A stretch of 64,000 nt of DNA from Hippasteria phrygiana (GCA_037893225.1 JAZGUH010000328.1:620001-684000); one strand, 5' to 3'. Positions 1-8,721 are shown, counted from the stretch's first letter. Notes: generated by a model not told the origin, from the letters alone. Numbers and translations: made by a program.

Positions 1-1109
1 AACTCTGTAAATGTGAAAATCAAATGTCGGGCAAACACAGCTGTAACAAGTGGTACGAGCACACATATTCTTGTAGTGCTACACGCCCAGCAAATTACAA
101 CATGGGGGATGAAAGAGAAGGGGGAATTCAATGTGCCAAGAAACTTCTAGAGTGTAAGGAACCCTTGTTGGCAGAAAGAGTAACAAGCGATGCGGACGGG
201 TGTATGGCAAAAGGTTTTATGTCTCAGATGAGAATTAAAGCAGGTATCGAGCCAGAACACTTTCTTGACCCACCTTACTTAAATCGATCACTCAGTTCAG
301 CAATCAGTCGGGCCAAATTCAGTGGTGACATGATGCCTGGTAGAACTAAAAATGAAAAAAAAAAGATACAAGACCGGTTAGGTGACGATGTAAGTCACAG
401 GGTACAAGCAGAAGCAGGGGCAATCCTCAAGAAATGTGGGAGAAACTTTGCCCAAATGTATGACATGGCTGAACAGGCTGCCTCAACCATTCCCGAATGT
501 TACCAAGGTCGCCACAACCTTTGCAAAAAGCGGTCCTTGGTTTGCAATGGCAATAACAGATTTCCCTACCTTCCTGTTCATGTTAGGGGAAAACTGAAAA
601 TGCTCGAGTCTGACAAGAAACTGCTTTTACTGAAAATTCAGAAGAGAATTGGTCACGAGGCAATGCAAAAAACCAGATATGGGACAAGTACACAAAAAGC
701 AGAGTCCATGAACCATGCTTTTTCAAGTTCTAATCCAAAAGGGACACTAACCTTTTCCAGAAATGCTCTCTCAAGAGACCACAGCGCAGTTCACCTTGTC
801 AACAATGGCCATGCCAACTTAATCATCCTCAAGTGTGAAGCTGCAGGTTGTCCTGTTTTGCCAGGATCTGCAGCTGCCAAAAGTCTGGCTGAAATGGACA
901 GAAAAGAAAAATATCATTCCCAACGGGCTAGGAGCACACATTATAAAATACGAAGGGCAAAGTGTAGGGCACAACGATATAACTTGTACAACTGTGCCAA
1001 GTCATTGTACAAAAAGAAAGGGCAACTGGAACCCAAGTCAGCAATCCCTCCAGATGTGGATTGGCAAAGAATTCAGAGTGAGCACAATTACAGCATACGT
1101 TTCAATTAA
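1..1109 (+). pseudogene. Mutator-like DDE transposase, copy T1 (C-terminal part)
   Basis: The frame is open from the window edge and ends at 1109. This part carries the second catalytic Asp region (SDADG) and the catalytic Glu in TQKAESMN, followed by a basic C-terminus. It has Asp at the MG-x-E position and the 10-A run, so this section has no internal frameshift. The missing 5' part lies outside the window; by comparison with T2 it would contain the two fixed frameshifts. Confidence 0.85.
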
Positions 1110-1208
1110 AAATGAATTATAAAAGCAAAAAGTGTAGCATCAAAAAATGGTGAGTAATTTCAGTTATCAAACTTAATGGTGAGCCAAAAAGTTCTCCTTA
1201 ATTACATT

Positions 1209-1577
1209 TTAAAGAAGACAATCCTTGTATGGGCCATGGCCCGAACACAAACGGCATCTCTTACAACGAGATCTTGCAGTGTTGATGGCGTGTGGCTCAA
1301 GTGACAGGTGATCAAAATTCACACACAAGGAGTTGTGGCACAGGTGACTGACATCATACCCCCGGGGAAGATCAAGGACTCCAGAATAAACAATGTAAGT
1401 CAACCTGTGCACACGCATCCTTGTGCGTGAATTTGATTTGGAGCCAGGCATGACAACATTAATAATGCCATATTTCTGCTGGACATATCCTGTCCATACC
1501 CTACAATTTTTTCTGCCTCTGTGTACAGTCTTTCTTAAAATCTTGCCTTTAATTAGGGCCTTCCAGATGGAATCCAT
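1209..1577 (-). CDS. His-Cys box (I-PpoI-like) endonuclease domain protein, copy 1
   Basis: 122 residues from the ATG at 1577. The C-terminal half matches the zinc-binding loop of His-Me finger homing endonucleases. H78 (putative general base), C80, C85, H90 and N99 (putative metal ligand) have the same spacing as H98, C100, C105, H110 and N119 of I-PpoI. A second zinc site follows: C105, C108, C111, H114 and C120. The fingerprint is SHLCHNSLCVNFDHLSLEPH. The N-terminal part has CRVWTGYVQQKYG, a typical strand region before the finger. Known relatives cut DNA as homodimers; activity here is inferred only. The ORF may be extended at its 5' end by splicing: AG|GTAAGT at 1641 joined to CAG at 1598 adds an in-frame ATG at 1660. 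It is convergent with the transposase. No poly(A) signal AATAAA is seen near the stop. A domesticated or transposon-borne DNA-binding protein is an alternative. Confidence 0.8.
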   Translation of the reverse strand: MDSIWKALIKGKILRKTVHRGRKNCRVWTGYVQQKYGIINVVMPGSKSNSRTRMRVHRLTYIVYSGVLDLPRGYDVSHLCHNSLCVNFDHLSLEPHAINTARSRCKRCRLCSGHGPYKDCLL

Positions 1578-1597
1578 TTTGCTATGGTTTAAGAAAT

Positions 1598-1780
1598 CTG
1601 CATAACAAACAATACAGACCGCGTGCGTGAGGTCAACTTACCTTTGCTACCATATGGCATTGGTCAAACGTTTTCTCCAGCAGTCATGATAGCCCTAGCC
1701 TGGGCATGCTACAAATAAAAATAAATAAATATACATCTCAGTCTAAATATTGGGTGAAACAATTCAGACAAACTACTTAC
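1598..1780 (-). other. Putative 5' introns and small first coding exon of endonuclease copy 1
   Basis: On the minus strand a donor AAG|GTAAGT at 1641 and an acceptor TATGCAG at 1598 define a 44-nt intron. Removing it joins a short exon with ATG at 1660 in frame to the endonuclease ORF, giving 135 residues. Upstream, a second GTAAGT at 1780 and a T-rich acceptor TTTGTAG at 1709 define a 72-nt intron that would lie in the 5' UTR. A 44-nt intron is short for most animals, so the model is tentative. The same bases recur in the other units at the same offset. Confidence 0.4.
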
Positions 1781-2025
1781 TTGTAAATTTATGAGCCTCA
1801 GCGCAACCTATAATTGTAAACATGTTGATAACATGGCGGATAGGCATCTGAAATGTGTATGTGAATAAAAAGACAGCGAGAGCAAACAAAGAAAAGAAAG
1901 ACAGAACCCATTTTGTTCTCTATCATGTGTGTAATCATTACTGTGTTTTCTGTGAGATTTCATAGTTCAAAACATGAAACATACCTATTTTTAGCGAGTA
2001 CACTTGGCATATAGGTTCCACTCAC

Positions 2026-2043
2026 TGATCTCTATAGAGATCA
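2026..2043. repeat. Perfect 18-bp palindrome TGATCTCTATAGAGATCA between 10-bp direct repeats
   Basis: The palindrome lies between two direct copies of GGTTCCACTC at 2014-2023 and 2046-2055. The arrangement resembles the footprint or relic of a small insertion, or a dimeric protein-binding site. Copies start at 2026, 6430, 9539, 13943, 18321, 22647, 27025, 31376, 35728, 40053, 44469, 48846, 53197, 57626 and 61977. Confidence 0.85.
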
Positions 2044-2105
2044 CTGGTTCCACTCCACTAAATACGGCGCTCATTTTGTAACCAACATAAAAATAGAAAG
2101 GAAGA

Positions 2106-2119
2106 GCGCCACCTGGTGA
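2106..2119 (-). promoter_or_regulatory. CTCF-like motif (TCACCAGGTGGCGC on the minus strand), one per unit
   Basis: It matches 13 of 14 positions of the bilaterian CTCF core CCASYAGRKGGCRS; only the first base differs. A second, inverted AGGTGGC half lies at 2132-2138, making a 7-bp stem with the motif. Starts in the array: 2106, 6510, 9619, 14023, 18401, 22727, 27105, 31456, 35808, 40133, 44549, 48926, 53277, 57706 and 62057, all in one orientation. Binding is inferred from sequence only. Confidence 0.4.
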
Positions 2120-2544
2120 CGCTCAGGAGTAAGGTGGCAATATTTTTTTCACTGGAAATTAAAGATTAAGACTCCTAGAATAATTTTCTTTTCAAATTTA
2201 TGAGAGTTGAAGGAATTTTTTTTTTTTATACTCCCCTCCCCACAAACCACCCCTAAAATGGTGGCCCATCTCTGGGCCCAGGTCTAAATGTAGCCCTCCC
2301 CCCCGCCTCTATGCCAAATAGACCCACGTATTGGTCATTTTTGTGAATGGAATTCCCCGAGTTGGAAGCCACGGGTCACCAATTCTTGATTTCCACAAAT
2401 ATTTCTACAATCAGTCCAATTTATAGGCCCCAGGGACCTCTTATTCAAAATTACTGGAGGGATCACAAAATATTAATGAGCTCGCGCGCAGTGATTTTCA
2501 CAGATTTAGTGGCATGCACCCTGCTGATAGAAGTCATAATTATC

Positions 2545-2885
2545 GTGGCCCTAAAGGGACATGCGCGCATTTCTGCGCAGATTTCTGCGATGTCGTACAT
2601 TTTTATTGTTTTGCGATAAAATCCGCAATGCGCAGAAAATGTGCGCAGAAAATGTGCGCAGAAAATGTGCGCAGAAAATGTGCGCAGAAAATGTGCGCAG
2701 AAAATGTGCGCAGAAAATGTGCGCAGAAAATGTGCGCAGAAAATGTGCGCAGAAAATGTGCGCAGAAAATGTGCGCAGAAAATGTGCGCAGAAAATGTGC
2801 GCAGAAAATGTGCGCAGAAAATGTGCGCAGAAAATGTGCGCAGAAAATGTGCGCAGAAAATGTGCGAATGTACCTTCAGGGCCAC
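2545..2885. mobile_element. Short inverted-repeat (MITE-like) element with internal 13-bp minisatellite, 18 copies
   Basis: The left end GTGGCCCTAAAGGGACAT and the right end, read on the opposite strand as GTGGCCCTGAAGGTACAT, form terminal inverted repeats. The similarity extends inward for about 45 bp with gaps. Between them the 13-mer TGCGCAGAAAATG is repeated 18 times without visible mismatch (2629-2866). The subterminal left arm contains degenerate reverse-complement versions of the 13-mer. No clear target-site duplication is seen (left flank AATTATC, right flank AATACAT), so the superfamily is unassigned. The long frames through the minisatellite are by-products of a period that keeps frames open, not genes. 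Confidence 0.75.
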
Positions 2886-2952
2886 AATACATATACGATA
2901 GTGCTGAACCAAATAGGCTAATCTGTTTGTGATTGGGTTTTTATGTTCACAG

Positions 2953-3069
2953 TGGGCCCGTGTCATGAGAGCGTTAATCCGTGTCAGAATGGAGCCACGT
3001 GTACGGGGGTAAACTTCGCAGTAGTCTGCCGGTGCAGCGATGGTTTTGTGGGCGAAAACTGTGAAAGAG
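2953..3069 (+). CDS. EGF-like domain exon, phase 1-1, copy 1
   Basis: A 117-nt open exon encoding 39 residues. It has six cysteines spaced C-x6-C-x5-C-x8-C-x1-C-x8-C, with NPCQNGATC and GFVGENCE, the standard EGF disulfide pattern. There is no DxDE calcium-binding lead. It is preceded by TTTTTATGTTCACAG, with a branch-like CTAAT about 32 nt upstream, and followed by G|GTACCG, a usable but weak donor. Both flanking introns would be phase 1, as in shuffled EGF exons of extracellular animal proteins, so copies can be joined without shifting frame. The frame closes at 3161, inside the presumed intron. The parent gene is not in the window. A captured, unexpressed exon relic is the main alternative. 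Confidence 0.7.
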
Positions 3070-3503
3070 GTACCGGTTGGCTATTACAGAAATCAAATTG
3101 GAGAAAGGCTATAAATGGTTCTGAAACAATCAACTGGTTGGGGCGTGCACTAGTTAACTAGTGTTGACATTATTGTACTGCGCAGACATTTTTTCAAACT
3201 ATACTATTAGGCAAGATAAGCCAAAACTCTGAAGAAAAGAGAAATGTCACAAATCGAATTCATTTTGACTTGCTTTATGAATTTAATAATTTTCATTTTA
3301 CCAACTAGTTCATATTTAGAAAATGCCTTTGGTTATTGGCACAACAGGGAAGCAGTAACTTAAGCATGCACTGAATGAAATGCAATAGCTTTGCAATGGA
3401 TGTTTATTGTTAGTGCACCATTATTCTTTTGTTGTTCATAGTGACATGGAATAAACAAAAAACTCTTCATAACCCTAATTACTCACCAACTGAAAGGTCC
3501 ACC
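3070..3503 (+). other. Intron-like stretch between EGF exon and transposase (reference unit)
   Basis: AT-rich, with no gene. It contains a 16-bp palindrome at 3148-3163 and a pyrimidine-rich acceptor TTCTTTTGTTGTTCATAG ending at 3441. From 3442 the transposase frame is open for about 20 codons before its Kozak-type ATG at 3504. Confidence 0.6.
3148..3163. repeat. Perfect 16-bp palindrome CACTAGTTAACTAGTG with central TTAA
   Basis: Reverse complement equals itself over 16 bp. One per EGF-bearing unit, starting at 3148, 10661, 15039, 19365, 23743, 28095, 32446, 36772, 41188, 45565, 49916, 54345, 58696 and 63086. It is absent from unit 2, where it lies in the deleted segment. Confidence 0.9.
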
Positions 3504-5513
3504 ATGGTTCGCTACAGAAAGGGCATGTTTAAGAGGAAAAAAGCCTATTTTAAAAAAGGCAATGGTCTGACATGTCAGTTGATAAGAGAAAAGGCTGATG
3601 TTTCATCTTTCTATATCAGACCCACAAATGAACAATTGCAACTGGCCTTTCCCAGAGATGAGCGAGGTTCTTTCTACAACCCACCAGGTGCCAGAACTAA
3701 TAAAACTGTGATGGTGCTGCGACCGAAAATTGAGGAAATAACGCCGATAAGCAGACTCCAAAGGGAAGGAGCCGACAACTTGAACCCAGGCGGCTACAGA
3801 ATTGTTCATGTCAACACTACAGTTGAGACAAGTGTTCGAGCTACCCTGGACCATCAGCATGCGAATCCTGACTGTGATGGCTGGCCTCAGCTACAGGCAG
3901 AGCAAGAAACACACTGGGGCCTTGCTGTTTCAGAGGTGCTGTCATGCAACAAGTGCTACTTCTCGACAGGAAGGAAGAAGCTGTACTCAGAGATACCTCA
4001 GGTCAGCAGAGGCCGACGCACTGCAACTCCAAACATGGCCTTTTAGGTTGGTCTCCTCAACCGGGTATTGCAGCCACAGGAGCAAGACGACTTTTGACAG
4101 CATTGGGTACAACTGTTCCTTCAATCAGTGGGCTGCAGAAAACAGCAAGCAAATGTGGGGACATTATTATCAATGAAAATGTTAGATGTATGGCTGAAAA
4201 GAGAAAACTGGTCAAAGGTATTCAAGAATTACAGGGCTATGACAGAGAAAAACCGATTGCTGTCGAATTAGATAGACAATACAATAACCCCTTGAGAAAC
4301 TGTCGGGAACAAAACACCATTTGTGCCGGCAACCCAAACTAGGGACGTAGTATGTGAGAATGTAACCACCCAAAAAATGGTAGTAATGTACCACCACGAG
4401 AATAAACTCTGTAAATGTGAAAATCAAATGTCGGGCAAACACAGCTGTAACAAGTGGTACGAGCACACATATTCTTGTAGTGCTACACGCCCAGCAAATT
4501 ACAACATGGGGCATGAAAGAGAAGGGGGAATTCAATGTGCCAAGAAACTTCTAGAGTGTAAGGAACCCTTGTTGGCAGAAAGAGTAACAAGCGATGCGGA
4601 CGGGTGTATGGCAAAAGGTTTTATGTCTCAGATGAGAATTAAAGCAGGTATCGAGCCAGAACACTTTCTTGACCCACCTTACTTAAATCGATCACTCAGT
4701 TCAGCAATCAGTCGGGCCAAATTCAGTGGTGACATGATGCCTGGTAGAACTAAAAATGAAAAAAAAAAGATACAAGACCGGTTAGGTGACGATGTAAGTC
4801 ACAGGGTACAAGCAGAAGCAGGGGCAATCCTCAAGAAATGTGGGAGAAACTTTGCCCAAATGTATGACATGGCTGAACAGGCTGCCTCAACCATTCCCGA
4901 ATGTTACCAAGGTCGCCACAACCTTTGCAAAAAGCGGTCCTTGGTTTGCAATGGCAATAACAGATTTCCCTACCTTCCTGTTCATGTTAGGGGAAAACTG
5001 AAAATGCTCGAGTCTGACAAGAAACTGCTTTTACTGAAAATTCAGAAGAGAATTGGTCACGAGGCAATGCAAAAAACCAGATATGGGACAAGTACACAAA
5101 AAGCAGAGTCCATGAACCATGCTTTTTCAAGTTCTAATCCAAAAGGGACACTAACCTTTTCCAGAAATGCTCTCTCAAGAGACCACAGCGCAGTTCACCT
5201 TGTCAACAATGGCCATGCCAACTTAATCATCCTCAAGTGTGAAGCTGCAGGTTGTCCTGTTTTGCCAGGATCTGCAGCTGCCAAAAGTCTGGCTGAAATG
5301 GACAGAAAAGAAAAATATCATTCCCAACGGGCTAGGAGCACACATTATAAAATACGAAGGGCAAAGTGTAGGGCACAACGATATAACTTGTACAACTGTG
5401 CCAAGTCATTGTACAAAAAGAAAGGGCAACTGGAACCCAAGTCAGCAATCCCTCCAGATGTGGATTGGCAAAGAATTCAGAGTGAGCACAATTACAGCAT
5501 ACGTTTCAATTAA
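3504..5513 (+). pseudogene. Mutator-like DDE transposase, copy T2 (reference), two frameshifts
   Basis: Family: the metazoan Mutator-like cut-and-paste transposases, which act on transposon ends in the nucleus. The start chosen is the ATG at 3504, in a CCACCATGG context and followed by a Lys/Arg-rich N-terminus. Frame A runs to a stop at 4046 and contains LSCNKCYF and a GRR-x-A-x-PN motif. Homology continues in a second frame (about 4025-4310) with PGIAATGARRLL and VELDRQYNN, which holds the first catalytic Asp. It then returns to frame A by about 4305 (TPFVPATQ) and stays open to 5513. This last part has a Cys/His-rich insert (C30, C32, C42, C52 counted from GTG 4323), SDADG (D91/D93) and TQKAESMN (E262). 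The DDE set is therefore visible, but two compensating single-base-type shifts interrupt it. No terminal inverted repeats of the element were found. It is convergent with the endonuclease ORF 99 bp downstream. An alternative upstream in-frame start would come from splicing at 3442. Confidence 0.85.
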
Positions 5514-5612
5514 AAATGAATTATAAAAGCAAAAAGTGTAGCATCAAAAAATGGTGAGTAATTTCAGTTATCAAACTTAATGGTGAGCCAAAAAGTTCTC
5601 CTTAATTACATT

Positions 5613-5981
5613 TTAAAGAAGACAATCCTTGTATGGGCCATGGCCCGAACACAAACGGCATCTCTTACAACGAGATCTTGCAGTGTTGATGGCGTGTGGC
5701 TCAAGTGACAGGTGATCAAAATTCACACACAAGGAGTTGTGGCACAGGTGACTGACATCATACCCCCGGGGAAGATCAAGGACTCCAGAATAAACAATGT
5801 AAGTCAACCTGTGCACACGCATCCTTGTGCGTGAATTTGATTTGGAGCCAGGCATGACAACATTAATAATGCCATATTTCTGCTGGACATATCCTGTCCA
5901 TACCCTACAATTTTTTCTGCCTCTGTGTACAGTCTTTCTTAAAATCTTGCCTTTAATTAGGGCCTTCCAGATGGAATCCAT
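5613..5981 (-). CDS. His-Cys box endonuclease, copy 2
   Basis: Translation identical to copy 1. Intact although its unit carries the large deletion further downstream. Confidence 0.8.
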   Translation of the reverse strand: MDSIWKALIKGKILRKTVHRGRKNCRVWTGYVQQKYGIINVVMPGSKSNSRTRMRVHRLTYIVYSGVLDLPRGYDVSHLCHNSLCVNFDHLSLEPHAINTARSRCKRCRLCSGHGPYKDCLL

Positions 5982-6948
5982 TTTGCTATGGTTTAAGAAA
6001 TCTGCATAACAAACAATACAGACCGCGTGCGTGAGGTCAACTTACCTTTGCTACCATATGGCATTGGTCAAACGTTTTCTCCAGCAGTCATGATAGCCCT
6101 AGCCTGGGCATGCTACAAATAAAAATAAATAAATATACATCTCAGTCTAAATATTGGGTGAAACAATTCAGACAAACTACTTACTTGTAAATTTATGAGC
6201 CTCAGCGCAACCTATAATTGTAAACATGTTGATAACATGGCGGATAGGCATCTGAAATGTGTATGTGAATAAAAAGACAGCGAGAGCAAACAAAGAAAAG
6301 AAAGACAGAACCCATTTTGTTCTCTATCATGTGTGTAATCATTACTGTGTTTTCTGTGAGATTTCATAGTTCAAAACATGAAACATACCTATTTTTAGCG
6401 AGTACACTTGGCATATAGGTTCCACTCACTGATCTCTATAGAGATCACTGGTTCCACTCCACTAAATACGGCGCTCATTTTGTAACCAACATAAAAATAG
6501 AAAGGAAGAGCGCCACCTGGTGACGCTCAGGAGTAAGGTGGCAATATTTTTTTCACTGGAAATTAAAGATTAAGACTCCTAGAATAATTTTCTTTTCAAA
6601 TTTATGAGAGTTGAAGGAATTTTTTTTTTTTATACTCCCCTCCCCACAAACCACCCCTAAAATGGTGGCCCATCTCTGGGCCCAGGTCTAAATGTAGCCC
6701 TCCCCCCCGCCTCTATGCCAAATAGACCCACGTATTGGTCATTTTTGTGAATGGAATTCCCCGAGTTGGAAGCCACGGGTCACCAATTCTTGATTTCCAC
6801 AAATATTTCTACAATCAGTCCAATTTATAGGCCCCAGGGACCTCTTATTCAAAATTACTGGAGGGATCACAAAATATTAATGAGCTCGCGCGCAGTGATT
6901 TTCACAGATTTAGTGGCATGCACCCTGCTGATAGAAGTCATAATTATC

Positions 6949-7048
6949 GTGGCCCTAAAGGGACATGCGCGCATTTCTGCGCAGATTTCTGCGATGTCGT
7001 ACATTTTTATTGTTTTGCGATAAAATCCGCAATGCGCAGAAAATGTGC
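6949..7048. mobile_element. Inverted-repeat element, unit 2, right end deleted
   Basis: The left end is intact; only one 13-mer and the start of the next remain (7033-7048) before the deletion junction into transposase sequence. Confidence 0.75.
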
Positions 7049-8622
7049 TGTCATGCAACAAGTGCTACTTCTCGACAGGAAGGAAGAAGCTGTACTCAGA
7101 GATACCTCAGGTCAGCAGAGGCCGACGCACTGCAACTCCAAACATGGCCTTTTAGGTTGGTCTCCTCAACCGGGTATTGCAGCCACAGGAGCAAGACGAC
7201 TTTTGACAGCATTGGGTACAACTGTTCCTTCAATCAGTGGGCTGCAGAAAACAGCAAGCAAATGTGGGGACATTATTATCAATGAAAATGTTAGATGTAT
7301 GGCTGAAAAGAGAAAACTGGTCAAAGGTATTCAAGAATTACAGGGCTATGACAGAGAAAAACCGATTGCTGTCGAATTAGATAGACAATACAATAACCCC
7401 TTGAGAAACTGTCGGGAACAAAACACCATTTGTGCCGGCAACCCAAACTAGGGACGTAGTATGTGAGAATGTAACCACCCAAAAAATGGTAGTAATGTAC
7501 CACCACGAGAATAAACTCTGTAAATGTGAAAATCAAATGTCGGGCAAACACAGCTGTAACAAGTGGTACGAGCACACATATTCTTGTAGTGCTACACGCC
7601 CAGCAAATTACAACATGGGGGATGAAAGAGAAGGGGGAATTCAATGTGCCAAGAAACTTCTAGAGTGTAAGGAACCCTTGTTGGCAGAAAGAGTAACAAG
7701 CGATGCGGACGGGTGTATGGCAAAAGGTTTTATGTCTCAGATGAGAATTAAAGCAGGTATCGAGCCAGAACACTTTCTTGACCCACCTTACTTAAATCGA
7801 TCACTCAGTTCAGCAATCAGTCGGGCCAAATTCAGTGGTGACATGATGCCTGGTAGAACTAAAAATGAAAAAAAAAAGATACAAGACCGGTTAGGTGACG
7901 ATGTAAGTCACAGGGTACAAGCAGAAGCAGGGGCAATCCTCAAGAAATGTGGGAGAAACTTTGCCCAAATGTATGACATGGCTGAACAGGCTGCCTCAAC
8001 CATTCCCGAATGTTACCAAGGTCGCCACAACCTTTGCAAAAAGCGGTCCTTGGTTTGCAATGGCAATAACAGATTTCCCTACCTTCCTGTTCATGTTAGG
8101 GGAAAACTGAAAATGCTCGAGTCTGACAAGAAACTGCTTTTACTGAAAATTCAGAAGAGAATTGGTCACGAGGCAATGCAAAAAACCAGATATGGGACAA
8201 GTACACAAAAAGCAGAGTCCATGAACCATGCTTTTTCAAGTTCTAATCCAAAAGGGACACTAACCTTTTCCAGAAATGCTCTCTCAAGAGACCACAGCGC
8301 AGTTCACCTTGTCAACAATGGCCATGCCAACTTAATCATCCTCAAGTGTGAAGCTGCAGGTTGTCCTGTTTTGCCAGGATCTGCAGCTGCCAAAAGTCTG
8401 GCTGAAATGGACAGAAAAGAAAAATATCATTCCCAACGGGCTAGGAGCACACATTATAAAATACGAAGGGCAAAGTGTAGGGCACAACGATATAACTTGT
8501 ACAACTGTGCCAAGTCATTGTACAAAAAGAAAGGGCAACTGGAACCCAAGTCAGCAATCCCTCCAGATGTGGATTGGCAAAGAATTCAGAGTGAGCACAA
8601 TTACAGCATACGTTTCAATTAA
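7049..8622 (+). pseudogene. Mutator-like transposase, copy T3, 5'-truncated by deletion
   Basis: The unit 2 deletion removes the N-terminal third. What remains starts within the LSCNKC region, passes through the second frame, and is open in frame A from about 7405 to 8622. It has Asp at MG-x-E, SSN and 10 A. Fusion to the inverted-repeat element creates a chance 177-codon frame at 6918-7451. Confidence 0.85.
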
Positions 8623-8721
8623 AAATGAATTATAAAAGCAAAAAGTGTAGCATCAAAAAATGGTGAGTAATTTCAGTTATCAAACTTAATGGTGAGCCAA
8701 AAAGTTCTCCTTAATTACATT

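Larger units (their letters stand above)
1661..2544. other. Non-coding stretch between endonuclease and inverted-repeat element (reference unit)
   Basis: No convincing gene. It holds the possible 5' intron, an 18-bp palindrome flanked by 10-bp direct repeats, a CTCF-like motif, a 12-T tract (2216-2227), a C-rich stretch (about 2228-2310) and a small hairpin GGCCCA-TCTC-TGGGCC. The 90-codon plus frame at 2347-2619 runs into the inverted-repeat element and has no recognisable domain. The same content recurs at the same offset in all 15 units. Confidence 0.7.
1209..5612 (+). repeat. Array unit 1 (reference unit, 4404 bp)
   Basis: Complete unit with 18 minisatellite copies. Its transposase copy (T2) has His at the MG-H-E position, Ser in the SSN motif and the 10-A run. 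Confidence 0.95.
5613..8721 (+). repeat. Array unit 2, internally deleted (3109 bp)
   Basis: Lacks most of the minisatellite, the right end of the inverted-repeat element, the EGF exon and the 5' part of the transposase. The junction is at 7045-7048. Its transposase remnant (T3) has Asp at the MG-x-E position, Ser in SSN and 10 A. Confidence 0.95.

Noticed and set aside
835..1122. 95-codon plus-strand frame
   Set aside because: Shadow of the transposase C-terminus in another frame, with no domain.
1423..1605. 60-codon plus-strand frame
   Set aside because: Antisense shadow of the endonuclease ORF.
2347..2619. 90-codon plus-strand frame as a gene
   Set aside because: No recognisable domain, runs into the inverted-repeat element, and no splice or start context.
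2629..2866. CRISPR-like repeat array in the 13-bp minisatellite
   Set aside because: Repeats are directly contiguous with no spacers, the context is an animal genome and there are no cas genes.
2545..2885. Assignment of the small inverted-repeat element to a named superfamily
   Set aside because: No clear target-site duplication and the ends do not match a family I can name with confidence.
2514..2966. Repetitive proteins (RRKCAQKMCAEN-type and the minus-strand FCAHFLRTFSAHI-type)
   Set aside because: All frames through a stop-free 13-bp minisatellite stay open; three plus and several minus frames are open at once and their lengths follow copy number.
1110..3503. Terminal inverted repeats of the Mutator-like transposon
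   Set aside because: No convincing long inverted pair flanking the transposase was found by eye; the only clear inverted ends belong to the small minisatellite-bearing element.
3802..4176. 124-codon plus frame as a separate gene
   Set aside because: It overlaps the transposase in the third frame, and the family motifs lie in the other two frames.
4212..4535. 107-codon minus-strand frame, and the 85-codon minus frame at 3603-3860
   Set aside because: Antisense shadows of the transposase; no recognisable motif.
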